NCBI GenBank assembly: GCA_945883625.1 | Contig: CAMCXW010000010.1 | Location: 1 to 57,533 of the forward strand | Source: Spirosoma fluviale | GTDB lineage: Bacteria > Bacteroidota > Bacteroidia > Cytophagales > Spirosomataceae | Direction: 5' to 3' | Length of the DNA stretch: 57,533 nt | Part shown: one piece after another, positions 46,794 through 55,328 of the stretch | How positions within the stretch are numbered: position 1 is the first letter of the stretch | How the letters are laid out: each line of letters starts with the position of its first letter | The notes under the pieces: generated by a model | What the model was told of the DNA's origin: nothing | The model's database searches: none | Seen by the model: the letters and a program-made list of their open reading frames with translations, nothing else | Program-made: the position numbers and the translations under genes

Positions 46794-47957
46794 CTATTTT
46801 TTAGTATAATTCTCGTAACGCAACAATCCCTCCAAATAGTAATAATCCGCGTAAATCAGGGGCACATCGATCTCGGAATTGAGGGATTTTGCCCCTACGC
46901 AATGTTTTATCAAGAAGTTGTTATTCTCACCCAATGCCGCACGATATGCAGGACTTGATAATGACTCCAACATCTTCACGGCATCTGCATAATAACGCTT
47001 GCCTTTTTGACCCGAATACGTACTCAATTCAAGCAATGCTGAAGCGGCAATTGCACCTGCCGAAGCATCGCGCTCTTCGTTCGGAATATTGGGTGCAAAA
47101 AAGTCCCAATAAGGGATTTTATCAGCAGGTAAATTCGGGTGATTAATATAGTAATCTGAAATCTTTTGCGCGAAATCCAAGTACTTTTTATCCTTCGTAT
47201 TGCGGTACATTTCTACGTAACCGTACATCGCCCAGGCGTGGCCGCGGGTCCAACAAGACTCATCTTGGTACCCTTGGTGTTGTTTTTTGGCCAAAACCTT
47301 TCCATCCACATCGTATAAAATCACATGGTAACTGGAATTATCTGGACGGAAATGATGCTTCATGGTATTGTCGGCATGCGTCAACGCAATCTGACGAAAA
47401 CGTGGATCTCCGGTTTCCTTAGAAGCCCAGAATAATAGATCCAAATTCATCATATTATCGATAATCACGGGATACTTATAGCCTCCTTTGAAGCTATTCC
47501 AAGATTTGATTAAGCCAATATTTGGGTCAAAACGGGTTGCCAAAGATTTGGCAGATTGAATTAATACAGCTTTATAAGCTGGATCATTTGTTAAACGCAA
47601 GCCATTACCAAAGGAATCAAACATCATGAATCCCAAATCATGAGTTCCCGTATTGTATTGTTCTTTCTTCACAGCTGCCGTCCATAAACGCGCCGCTTTC
47701 TCCCATTGCGCATCGTGCGAGCGCTCATATAATTGCCACAAGCCACCCGGGAAAAATCCAGAACACCACCAACTAGATGGCATGTTCCGATAGGTTCCGT
47801 CTGGCCTAGCTGAATGGACGGTAACGGAGGTATCTGGTTGCGCGGCCAACATACGTTGATATTGTTGTTCGGCTAATTTGAATTGCTTGTTGACATCAAT
47901 TTTTTGTGCAAAAATAGATAAGGGTGCCAAAAGGGCGATTAGGATAAGGTTTTTCAT
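46794..47957 (-). CDS. GH88 unsaturated glucuronyl hydrolase
   Basis: A 387-residue exported glycoside hydrolase (signal peptide MKNLILIALLAPLSIFAQ). GH88 enzymes cleave the unsaturated uronic acid left by polysaccharide lyases, by hydrating the double bond. Catalytic-region segments: NTGTHDLGFMMFDSFGNGL and VIIDNMMNLDLLFWASKETG carry the conserved Asp residues. CWTRGHAWAMYGYVEMYR is the family's third signature. The partner dehydrogenase and GH105 genes upstream fit a pectin- or glycosaminoglycan-like substrate. Confidence 0.9.
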   Translation of the reverse strand: MKNLILIALLAPLSIFAQKIDVNKQFKLAEQQYQRMLAAQPDTSVTVHSARPDGTYRNMPSSWWCSGFFPGGLWQLYERSHDAQWEKAARLWTAAVKKEQYNTGTHDLGFMMFDSFGNGLRLTNDPAYKAVLIQSAKSLATRFDPNIGLIKSWNSFKGGYKYPVIIDNMMNLDLLFWASKETGDPRFRQIALTHADNTMKHHFRPDNSSYHVILYDVDGKVLAKKQHQGYQDESCWTRGHAWAMYGYVEMYRNTKDKKYLDFAQKISDYYINHPNLPADKIPYWDFFAPNIPNEERDASAGAIAASALLELSTYSGQKGKRYYADAVKMLESLSSPAYRAALGENNNFLIKHCVGAKSLNSEIDVPLIYADYYYLEGLLRYENYTKK

Positions 47958-47967
47958 AGGTTTAGGT

Positions 47968-48092
47968 TAGACGCCGGACGTTAGACGTTAGACGTTGAAA
48001 AAATATATTATAAAATCATTTATTACTAATTATTAGTCAAAAAATTGCGCCCTCAGAATTTCCAACGTATAACGTCTAACGTCCAGCGTCTA
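47968..48092. repeat. MITE-like 125-base element with 30-base inverted ends
   Basis: Left end 47968-47997 and right end 48063-48092 are inverted copies that differ at two of 30 positions; both carry tandem ACGTTAG/CTAACGT heptamers. The 65-base core is AT-rich and non-coding. The right end includes the stop codon of the KduD-like gene. No target duplication is visible. Confidence 0.55.
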
Positions 48093-48857
48093 CCTCCCCA
48101 TCCATCCCCCATCTACCGTCAGAATCGTCCCGTGCACATAATTCGAAGCCTCTGAAGCTAAGAAAACGGCAGGACCCTTGAAGTCATTGGGTTCACCCCA
48201 ACGGCCCGCTGGAATACGTCCTAAAATGGAGGCACTCCGCTCCTTATCTTCCCGTAAAGCTATGGTATTATCTGTGGAAATATAACCAGGTGCAATCGCA
48301 TTGACATTAATTCCTTTGCTCGCCCATTCATTCGCAAGCGCCATCGTCAAACGAGCAACCCCACCTTTGCTGGCCGCATAACCGGGAACGTTAATACCTC
48401 CCTGAAAACTTAATAATGAGGCCGTGAAAATGATTTTTCCAGCTCCTTGGGCCAGCATCGTTCTTCCAATTTCCCGACTCAAAATAAACTGAGACGACAA
48501 ATTCACTTCCATCACCTCATCCCAATATTCATCGGAATGTTCCGCCGCCGGATCGCGTAAAATAGTCCCCGCATTATTGACTAGAATATCAATCCGTGGA
48601 GAATTACGCAAAACCGATTTGATGAAATCGTATAACGATTCGCGGTCCGAAAAATCCGCCTGATATGCTTTAAATTTACGTCCTAAGGACGTGACAGCCT
48701 TTTCAATAGCTGACCCATTTAATTCCAAAGAAGCCGAAACTCCGATGATATCCGCACCCGCTTCCGCAAGCCCGATCGCCATCGCCATCCCGATCCCTTT
48801 TTTACATCCGGTCACGAGCGCGACCTTACCGCTTAAATTAAATGGTTGCTGCATCAT
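48090..48857 (-). CDS. kduD: KduD-like short-chain dehydrogenase
   Basis: A 255-residue SDR enzyme. Cofactor site TGCKKGIGMAMAIGLAEAG (TGxxxGIG), NNAG motif, Ser in TASLLSFQGG and the YAASKGG active site (Tyr, Lys). KduD-type enzymes interconvert 2-keto-3-deoxy-gluconate and the 2,5-diketo compound made from unsaturated uronic acids. Context with GH88 and GH105 supports this role; kduI is not in the window. The stop codon lies in the end of the MITE-like element. Confidence 0.8.
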   Translation of the reverse strand: MMQQPFNLSGKVALVTGCKKGIGMAMAIGLAEAGADIIGVSASLELNGSAIEKAVTSLGRKFKAYQADFSDRESLYDFIKSVLRNSPRIDILVNNAGTILRDPAAEHSDEYWDEVMEVNLSSQFILSREIGRTMLAQGAGKIIFTASLLSFQGGINVPGYAASKGGVARLTMALANEWASKGINVNAIAPGYISTDNTIALREDKERSASILGRIPAGRWGEPNDFKGPAVFLASEASNYVHGTILTVDGGWMGR

Positions 48858-48910
48858 ATAAATTTTAAATAAAAGGCGAGTTTATCCATTTTTTACTCTA
48901 TTCAAAATTA

Positions 48911-50209
48911 TCATTTAAAATGCACCGCCGAATCATTAATTTGATAATTTTTTGTTTTCACCAATTCCAAGATCGCCGAACCTGCCAATAAAACAGGACC
49001 ATATCCATGCGCCGCAAACGGGGAAATCGGTCGGTGATAGTAGAACGCTGGATCCCAAGCTAAACCGGTTCCCACGCAAGTTCCTTCCACATGGCCCTTT
49101 TCATTCACGCGTGTCGCTACAGCATTCCAACCTAATAGCACCGCGGGGCCATAGGTTTTGGGATCAAGCCAACCCATATTCATTCCCTTGGCCATGACGT
49201 AGGTATAAATCGCGGTGGCAGATGTCTCTAAATACGAATCATTTTTATCTATCAATTGATGCCAAAAACCGGTACCATCTTGATAAGACATCAAGCCTTT
49301 TAGATGCAGCTTCAACTGCTTTAAAATTTCTGGTCGGGCCGGATGATTAGCCGGTAAAAACTCGAGCATTTCGCCATTGGTCAATAATGCCCAGCCATTG
49401 GCACGTGCCCAATGAAACTCTGGATGTTCCTCCGCATCCACTAAATACCCATGCATGTAGATATTTAAATTGGTATTAAACATGCGTTTGCGGTAGGAAT
49501 TAAACTGAAATACGGCTTCATCATATTCACCTAATTGCAACAGCGCGGGAATGGCCATGTACACATCGTCTAGCCACATCGTGTGGTGAAGCGGACGTAT
49601 ACGAACGAGCGTTCTGTCCGGTAAACGGTGTTCTTCTTTCAAGATAAAATCGGAAGCGCGTTTGGTGACGAAGGACATGTCGGTTGAAAAACCTGCCTTT
49701 TTGGCCTTAATGACGGCCATTCCCATCGCCCCGATGTCATCTAAGGCACGCGGATGGATCAAGCCGTGTAATACATGTTTGGCATCATTTTTCTGCGCGG
49801 CTGGAATCGCTGAGGCAATTAAGTTTAAGCGATTGAATACGTAATTTTTGTATTTCGGGGAACCGGTGATGCGGCTAAGCTCCAACATCCCCGAGTAGGT
49901 GACACCCCATTCGTAAGAAATCGGTCGGAAATCTCCTTTGGAGAAAACGGTTTGATCTTCGAATGCTTGGCCTGGTGACCAAACAGCCCCCGTCGTTTTA
50001 TTGACAAATTGATTCGGTGTGGCCACCTCCAGGTAGGAAAACACACGGTTTACGACCGAGAGTACCTCCTCCGGTTTCGCGGCACCGTAGCGGGTTGGAT
50101 AATCCGCTTGTAACGCATGCAAAGGCGCGGTCGCATCGGACGCAGCAGTGATATTTTTTTGAGCGAATAGGCTCGAGGAAATCAGCAGGAACGCAAAAGT
50201 AACACGCAT
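48911..50209 (-). CDS. GH105-type unsaturated rhamnogalacturonyl hydrolase
   Basis: A 432-residue exported protein (signal peptide ending SSLFAQ). The GH88/GH105 six-hairpin fold is suggested by SYEWGVTYSGMLELSRITG, HTMWLDDVYMAIPALLQLG and FHWARANGWALLTNGEML. GH105 enzymes release unsaturated galacturonate from rhamnogalacturonan oligomers. Together with GH88 and KduD it forms a uronate-processing group. The start codon touches the T-tract of the terminator-like hairpin of the upstream gene, so its transcript needs read-through or a promoter I do not see. Confidence 0.85.
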   Translation of the reverse strand: MRVTFAFLLISSSLFAQKNITAASDATAPLHALQADYPTRYGAAKPEEVLSVVNRVFSYLEVATPNQFVNKTTGAVWSPGQAFEDQTVFSKGDFRPISYEWGVTYSGMLELSRITGSPKYKNYVFNRLNLIASAIPAAQKNDAKHVLHGLIHPRALDDIGAMGMAVIKAKKAGFSTDMSFVTKRASDFILKEEHRLPDRTLVRIRPLHHTMWLDDVYMAIPALLQLGEYDEAVFQFNSYRKRMFNTNLNIYMHGYLVDAEEHPEFHWARANGWALLTNGEMLEFLPANHPARPEILKQLKLHLKGLMSYQDGTGFWHQLIDKNDSYLETSATAIYTYVMAKGMNMGWLDPKTYGPAVLLGWNAVATRVNEKGHVEGTCVGTGLAWDPAFYYHRPISPFAAHGYGPVLLAGSAILELVKTKNYQINDSAVHFK

Positions 50210-50247
50210 AAAAAAAGGGCTTACGCATCATAAAGACACGTAAGCCC
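50210..50247 (-). terminator. terminator hairpin abutting the GH105 start
   Basis: Arms GGGCTTACG (50217-50225) and CGTAAGCCC (50239-50247), followed on the minus strand by seven T residues that end right at the ATG at 50209. It terminates the 945-residue... dehydrogenase gene and may attenuate GH105 expression. Confidence 0.75.
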
Positions 50248-50266
50248 GCTAACTACTTTAAGCAAA

Positions 50267-53092
50267 CTATTTTTTCATCTCAATTCCTTGGATCTGCACG
50301 ACAATTTGTTGGTCCGCCGCCTTCGGATTTACCGCGACAAAATACACATCATGCTCACCTGTCGTTGCTTGAATCGCAACTTTTTGAATTGGCGTCGTCA
50401 TTTGTCTACGCGGTGCTTGCTGCGCCGGAGCCCCTCCCGCAGAAACAGCTGCAGGTGCCGCAGTCGCAACCGGTGTTCCAAGTGGCGCACCTTTTCCTGG
50501 CGTTGCTGATGCTGGTGGCCCACCAAATCCTCCTTGTGCAACATCAATTGAATTTGTTTTACCAATCACCGGTCCTGCAGGTGAATCCAAATGGATTTCA
50601 ATCACTCCTCCTGTGGCATTCGCACGCGCTTGCGCAGTCGCAGCAATTTCGATGGTCGATATTCCCGTTAAATCCAAACCTTTATAGCCTATATGTGGAT
50701 TTTGACCAACCATGTTGGTTGACCTACCTGGCGTAATCAACTGCATGATACCTTTGGTCACATCCGCTTTTTCAACGTCCAATTGGGGCGCACGTAAGAA
50801 TACCCACTTCTCCGCTTGAACTGGAGCAATTTTCTTGTTACCCTTATCCACATACGTCGCACGCACTACAAATACACCTTTCGATGATTTCTGTCCTTCT
50901 GGTTTAACTAAAGCTAAATCCCCTTTCAAGGCAATTTTATTCGATGCTTTTGGCTCGCTCAAGCTCATGATGTAGGACACCATTTGTTTCGCGTCAGCTT
51001 TGGAGATGGCAGGGTGTGCCGACATCGCATGCTCGCCCCAAACACCCATTCCACCGACAATCACTTTATCAGCTAATTGGTCGATGACGTTTTGGCCTTT
51101 GTATTTTACCGCAACCTCGTTATAGCTCGGTCCTACAGAACGCAAGTTCAACTGGTGGCACGACTTACAATCGCTCTTATTGATCAAACGTAAACCAGCA
51201 GAAGCAAATAAATCTGAATCTGCCTTGCGGTGACTTTGCGACATTTCAATCGGGTCATATCCGAATGGAATGTAGTCTAACGTCGCCGCTACTGATTCCG
51301 CAGCGATACCTTTTTCTAATTCGCCATCTTCCTTATCCGTCACCTTCACCTTGTATTTCGGTGCTGAGTCTGCGAAGTAAAACGATTTGTTGGCTCCTTC
51401 AAAATCGATGTCTACAACCGGAGCCTCATTACCCACTAAGATTTCCAAAGCAGCTGAATTACTTGCGCCTTTTGCATCTGTCGCTTTCAAGGTTACGGCA
51501 TATTTACCTGGATCTTTCAAGGCCAAAGCGGGTGAAGCACCTGCCAATGTCTTAACTACTTTACCCGCTTTTTTCACGGTCCAGGTGTAGGTCAACTTAT
51601 CGCCATCGGCATCTTTTGTTCCTTCCGAAGAAAGGGTTGTCGCAAATGGAGCGGAGCCTGCTTTTTTAGCTGCAGTCGCCAAAACCTCCGGTTTACGATT
51701 TCCTCCTTGGTATTCAATCTTCACCAAACGCGCATTTTCATTTCCTCTAAACCAGGCAGATCCGTATTCCAACACGTATAAATCTCCTTCTGGGCTGAAA
51801 TCCATATCGATTGCAGAACCGAAGGTTGTGTTTGGCATAACGCGTTCCATTGATTTATAATTACCATTTTCATCCATCGTAACGGCCATAATCCAGCCAC
51901 GCATAAATTCAACGATCAACCATTTTCCTTCATAGTACGATGGAAAAGCACGCTTGGCATTGGGGAAATCAGCCCGGTGATATACCGGACCACCCGTTGC
52001 CGAACGTCCCGATGAACCCACTAATGGGAATTCTTCCGAAGTACCATACGGATACCAAATCATTGCCTTCGTTGCTGGAGGCAATTCGCGTAAACCCGTG
52101 TTGTTCGGTGAATCATTCACAGGAGCTGCTGGATTGAATTTTGGTCCAATTGCCATCGTCTCAAAATTCACATCCGAATAAGCTTGGTTATTTCCGATGA
52201 AATAAGGCCAACCGAAATATCCAGGACCTTTCGCTTGGTTAAATTCATCATAGCCACGTGGACCTTTTTCCGAGTCTACCGAAGCATCTGGGCCTACTTC
52301 ACCCCAATACAAAAACCCAGTTTTTGAATCTAAACTTGGTCTCCAAGGATTACGGTGACCCATCGTGTAGATCTCTGGGCGAGTTTTAGGCGTTCCTGCA
52401 GCAAATAAATTTCCTTTCGGAATGGTATAAGAACCATCTTTCTCTGGATGAATACGTAAGATTTTACCACGCAAGTCATTCGTGTTCGAAGCACCCCGTT
52501 GGTCATCCCAATAAGCCTGACCCAGACGTTCATCGATGGGTGCATAACCCTCTGAATTGCTGTTACTGGTGTTATTGCCAACAGTCAAGAATAAATTTCC
52601 TGCCTTGTCGAACACCATACCCCCACCAGTGTGGCAGCATTCCTCCCGTTGGGTAGGAACTTCAAGAACAATTTTTTGTTGGTCTATCAACAATTGCTCT
52701 TCCTTTAGTTCGATACGTGCCAACACGTGTTTCGCTTCTTTCGGGTGTGCATAATAGATGTATAACCAATGATTTTCTTTGAATTTGGGATCCACAATCA
52801 CACCCATCACTCCCTCTTCGGCTTCACGAACTTGTCCGGCACGGTTGGTGTATTTCGTATTCGTCACAATCTTCCCAATTGACTTCGTGATTCCGGTCGC
52901 GGGATCGTATTGCTTAACATCCCCTTTACGCTCTACGAACACGATGCGTCCGTCGGGCAAAAATGTAAATTCCATCGGCTCGTCGAGTTTGTCTACGAGT
53001 ACCGACTTAACAAAACGATTTTCATCGGGAGCTTGCGCAAGAGCTGCTAGCGAGGTACATGCTAGCGAAATGGATAGTAAAAATTGCTTCAT
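50267..53092 (-). CDS. exported PQQ-type sugar dehydrogenase with PKD, cytochrome c and CBM-like domains
   Basis: About 941 residues; the signal peptide MKQFLLSISLACTSLAALAQ fixes the start at 53092. Order: a glucose/sorbosone-dehydrogenase propeller (about 20-480, with CHTGGGMVFDKAGNLFLTVG and GWPYFIGN); a PKD domain (about 485-570); a cytochrome c domain with CKSCHQ; and a C-terminal CBM6-like beta-sandwich. The last is interrupted by a Gly/Pro/Ala-rich low-complexity stretch of about 55 residues. It would oxidise a sugar in the periplasm and hand electrons to the haem. Substrate unknown; it lies upstream of the uronate genes. Confidence 0.85.
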   Translation of the reverse strand: MKQFLLSISLACTSLAALAQAPDENRFVKSVLVDKLDEPMEFTFLPDGRIVFVERKGDVKQYDPATGITKSIGKIVTNTKYTNRAGQVREAEEGVMGVIVDPKFKENHWLYIYYAHPKEAKHVLARIELKEEQLLIDQQKIVLEVPTQREECCHTGGGMVFDKAGNLFLTVGNNTSNSNSEGYAPIDERLGQAYWDDQRGASNTNDLRGKILRIHPEKDGSYTIPKGNLFAAGTPKTRPEIYTMGHRNPWRPSLDSKTGFLYWGEVGPDASVDSEKGPRGYDEFNQAKGPGYFGWPYFIGNNQAYSDVNFETMAIGPKFNPAAPVNDSPNNTGLRELPPATKAMIWYPYGTSEEFPLVGSSGRSATGGPVYHRADFPNAKRAFPSYYEGKWLIVEFMRGWIMAVTMDENGNYKSMERVMPNTTFGSAIDMDFSPEGDLYVLEYGSAWFRGNENARLVKIEYQGGNRKPEVLATAAKKAGSAPFATTLSSEGTKDADGDKLTYTWTVKKAGKVVKTLAGASPALALKDPGKYAVTLKATDAKGASNSAALEILVGNEAPVVDIDFEGANKSFYFADSAPKYKVKVTDKEDGELEKGIAAESVAATLDYIPFGYDPIEMSQSHRKADSDLFASAGLRLINKSDCKSCHQLNLRSVGPSYNEVAVKYKGQNVIDQLADKVIVGGMGVWGEHAMSAHPAISKADAKQMVSYIMSLSEPKASNKIALKGDLALVKPEGQKSSKGVFVVRATYVDKGNKKIAPVQAEKWVFLRAPQLDVEKADVTKGIMQLITPGRSTNMVGQNPHIGYKGLDLTGISTIEIAATAQARANATGGVIEIHLDSPAGPVIGKTNSIDVAQGGFGGPPASATPGKGAPLGTPVATAAPAAVSAGGAPAQQAPRRQMTTPIQKVAIQATTGEHDVYFVAVNPKAADQQIVVQIQGIEMKK

Positions 53093-53223
53093 GGTAAGTC
53101 TAAATTTATTATTTTGCAAAAATGATACAATAATCGGTAAGTTAAAATTTGCTTGGTACGTTTGATACGAAAAACCGACATGTGTCGACAAAATTTTCTT
53201 ACTTTGGAAAAAAATATCGACCT

Positions 53224-53643
53224 ATGAAAATTATTGCCTTCGTCCTTTTGGCATTCCCTATTTTTGCACAAACAAATAAAGATGTTTCGGATATCAAGTC
53301 TGTCCTGAGTACGCAGGAGAGATTGTGGAATGAGGGAAAGATTGAGGAGTTTATGGAATATTATGCCAAAAGCGAGGACTTAAAGTTCATCGGCAAGGCT
53401 GGAGTTACCAAAGGCTGGGCTGCTACATTGAAGCGTTATCAGACTAGTTATCCGAATCGGGAGACGATGGGCACGCTGTCTTTTGATATACAGGAAATCG
53501 ATGTCACGGCTGGCCAAACCGCTTGGGTGCTCGGTCGCTGGAATTTGGCTAGGCCAAGTTTAGGGAATATAGGTGGCTATTTTACGCTGTTAATCAAGAA
53601 AATCGACGGCCGCTGGTTGGTGGTTCGAGACCACACCAGCTAG
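53224..53643 (+). CDS. exported NTF2-like (SnoaL/DUF4440) protein
   Basis: About 139 residues. MKIIAFVLLAFPIFAQ is a signal peptide, which places the start at 53224 instead of 53149. The mature domain (about 20-139) has the NTF2 cone pattern: KSVLSTQERLWNEGKIEEFMEYYAKS, ETMGTLSFDIQEIDV and the terminal RWLVVRDHTS. Such proteins bind small ligands or catalyse simple isomerisations; the function here is unknown. Its TAG stop shares the bases CTAG with the stop of the convergent phosphatase gene. Confidence 0.75.
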   Translation: MKIIAFVLLAFPIFAQTNKDVSDIKSVLSTQERLWNEGKIEEFMEYYAKSEDLKFIGKAGVTKGWAATLKRYQTSYPNRETMGTLSFDIQEIDVTAGQTAWVLGRWNLARPSLGNIGGYFTLLIKKIDGRWLVVRDHTS

Positions 53644-54239
53644 ACCCGCGAGAAGACGTAAAACATTTCACTCGCTATCTGCCTCGACCTTGCATCGTAT
53701 TGCGCAGCCTCCTCTGGGGTATCATCAAAGGCTTTTGGATCTTCGTAACGCACGGGGATTCGCACTTCCGCACCGGGAATAAATGGGCAATTCTCATCGG
53801 CATGAGAACAAGTCATGACCGTTGCGAAACTCGTATGCGGATTGATAACATCGTCATACAATTTCGAAAATACATTAATGGGACGCGAATCTTGTGTGTG
53901 CAAGACGAAGTAGATCGGGTTCGAATGTCCGTGTTTTGAGACGATGAAACCCATGCGTTCCAGTGAGGCAATCGTTCGTTCGTTGCAGGCGGTCACTTCT
54001 ACGCCACCTGAATAACATTGCGCGGCTAATTGAAAATAATCCGCCGCTGTTTGTGCCCAAATCTGAGAAAATTGCGACCGACGCGAATTGTGCGTGCAGA
54101 TGAAATTGAGACGGATGGGCTGCTCTTTTTCACGTTTGGATTTGATGTATTCGATCAAGGGCTGAAGAACGGCTTTGCGTTCATCCGTGATTTCCAAGGC
54201 TAAAATGGATTCGAGGTTTTCGTTAAGGGTGTTATTCAT
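53640..54239 (-). CDS. arsenate reductase-like low-molecular-weight phosphatase
   Basis: A 199-residue protein with the LMW-PTP/arsenate-reductase active site CTHNSRRS (Cx5R) near residue 48 and a further pair of cysteines in CSHADENCP around residue 144. It likely reduces arsenate to arsenite with a thiol partner, though a protein phosphatase role cannot be excluded. It is the last gene of the leftward arsR-arsI-phosphatase group, separated from arsI by a 91-base gap holding a palindrome. Confidence 0.75.
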   Translation of the reverse strand: MNNTLNENLESILALEITDERKAVLQPLIEYIKSKREKEQPIRLNFICTHNSRRSQFSQIWAQTAADYFQLAAQCYSGGVEVTACNERTIASLERMGFIVSKHGHSNPIYFVLHTQDSRPINVFSKLYDDVINPHTSFATVMTCSHADENCPFIPGAEVRIPVRYEDPKAFDDTPEEAAQYDARSRQIASEMFYVFSRV

Positions 54240-54264
54240 GTGAAAAGATGGGACTTATTGCTTG

Positions 54265-54297
54265 AGCTTTGGCACACCTGGCAGGTGTGCCAAAGCT
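54265..54297. repeat. dispersed 33-base palindrome, copy 3
   Basis: Perfect arms AGCTTTGGCACACCTG (54265-54280) and CAGGTGTGCCAAAGCT (54282-54297) around one central base, between arsI and the phosphatase gene. Confidence 0.8.
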
Positions 54298-54330
54298 AAG
54301 GTATTTATGAATAAAAAAACTGATAATATT

Positions 54331-54837
54331 TTAACAACATCCGGATCCGGGAGCGCAGGTATTTGCCGACTGCACTTCCGCAATTTTAAGTTTAGGTTTT
54401 TCAGCGACCTGCGGCATACAACACGCAGACGCGTCTTGATTTTCATAATGCGGATCGTTGAATTCCGCGTCTTCGTGGAAATAGTAAACCTCCCACTGAA
54501 CTCCGTCTGGATCTGTTGCCCAAAATTTGTCTTGCACGGCATAGCAACATGAGGTGCCGATTTCCTCTTTGGAAACGAGACCTTGCGCGCGTGCTTGAAC
54601 TAAGCGGTTGGACATTTCCTCAAAGGTTTCCACTTGAAAACCTAAGTGACCAAAATTGGACTGAACACGCTCCGGATTTTCAATAAAGGAGATGATCAAT
54701 GATGGACTATCGAGGACGTATTTGGCATAACCCGGTTTTACCTTGGTGGCAGGTTGGCCAAAAAACGTCGAATAAAAATTCACTGATGCCGCCAAATTGC
54801 TGACATAAAGTGATACGTGCATACGAGGAAAGCTCAT
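54331..54837 (-). CDS. ArsI/CadI-family metalloenzyme (C-As lyase-like)
   Basis: A 168-residue vicinal-oxygen-chelate (glyoxalase fold) protein. MHVSLYVSNLAASVNFYSTFFG and FGHLGFQVETFEEM carry the metal-site His residues, and WEVYYFHED the Glu. The vicinal Cys pair in IGTSCCYAVQDKFWATDPDG is the hallmark of ArsI, which breaks the carbon-arsenic bond of methyl and aromatic arsenicals; CadI relatives have it too. The Cys-rich tail CAPGSGCC may bind metal. It starts two bases after arsR. Confidence 0.85.
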   Translation of the reverse strand: MSFPRMHVSLYVSNLAASVNFYSTFFGQPATKVKPGYAKYVLDSPSLIISFIENPERVQSNFGHLGFQVETFEEMSNRLVQARAQGLVSKEEIGTSCCYAVQDKFWATDPDGVQWEVYYFHEDAEFNDPHYENQDASACCMPQVAEKPKLKIAEVQSANTCAPGSGCC

Positions 54838-54839
54838 GA

Positions 54840-55175
54840 TTAACAGCAGTTAGATTGTTGAGAAACGAAATAATTTTCAAAAAACGATCCGAACAGTTGG
54901 CTAAACTCCGCCCACTTTTCCGGATTAATGCAATAACAAACAGACACCCCTTCAATGGTGCCTTGGATAAAACCAATCTCTTTTAATTCACGCAGATGCT
55001 GGGAAATGGTCGCTTGGGCGAGGCCAAGCTCGGAAATTAAATCGCCATTAATGCAGGTTTTCGACTTCACCAAATACTGCAGAATGGCCACACGCGCTGG
55101 ATGACCTAATACTTTCGCCATTTGGGCGATCGCATTTTGCTCATCGGTAAACAAATCGGTCTTGGTTATTCCCAT
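54840..55175 (-). CDS. arsR: ArsR-family arsenic-responsive repressor
   Basis: A 111-residue winged-helix repressor. ILQYLVKSKTCINGDLISELGLAQATISQHLRELKEIGFI is the recognition fold (first part shown). Metal-binding cysteines: one in KTCINGD, one in SVCYC, and the C-terminal NCC. It presumably represses its own operon until arsenite binds. A 12-base palindrome at 55190-55201 lies just upstream as a candidate operator. Confidence 0.88.
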   Translation of the reverse strand: MGITKTDLFTDEQNAIAQMAKVLGHPARVAILQYLVKSKTCINGDLISELGLAQATISQHLRELKEIGFIQGTIEGVSVCYCINPEKWAEFSQLFGSFFENYFVSQQSNCC

Positions 55176-55189
55176 GGGGTTTGATTATT

Positions 55190-55201
55190 ACATTGCAATG
55201 T
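55190..55201. promoter_or_regulatory. candidate ArsR operator (12-base palindrome)
   Basis: ACATTGCAATGT is a perfect palindrome 14 bases upstream of the arsR ATG, where an autorepressor would bind. Binding by this protein is inferred only from position. Confidence 0.4.
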
Positions 55202-55236
55202 TACGATGAATATCTTGAAAAAAAAAGTCTTGCCGC

Positions 55237-55269
55237 ACCTTTGGCACACCTGATAGGTGTGCCAAAGGT
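55237..55269. repeat. dispersed 33-base palindrome, copy 4
   Basis: Perfect 15-base arms ACCTTTGGCACACCT (55237-55251) and AGGTGTGCCAAAGGT (55255-55269) with loop GAT, between arsR and the amidohydrolase end. The core matches the other three copies. Confidence 0.8.
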
Positions 55270-55328
55270 AACAGGCGGCAAAAAGCTACGGTTTAAAAAC
55301 CCAAAGCCCCGCAAAAAAACTGATAAAA

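Noticed and set aside
50365..50736. 123-codon plus-strand frame opposite the dehydrogenase C-terminus
   Set aside because: Antisense to the Gly/Pro/Ala-rich part, where low complexity leaves several frames open by chance.
52779..53165. 128-codon plus-strand frame over the start of the sugar dehydrogenase
   Set aside because: Antisense to the signal peptide and propeller of a well-supported gene; composition reflects the opposite strand.
53176..53187. Short inverted repeat CGACA-TG-TGTCG between the dehydrogenase and NTF2-like genes
   Set aside because: Five-base arms occur often by chance; no second copy or regulator supports an operator.
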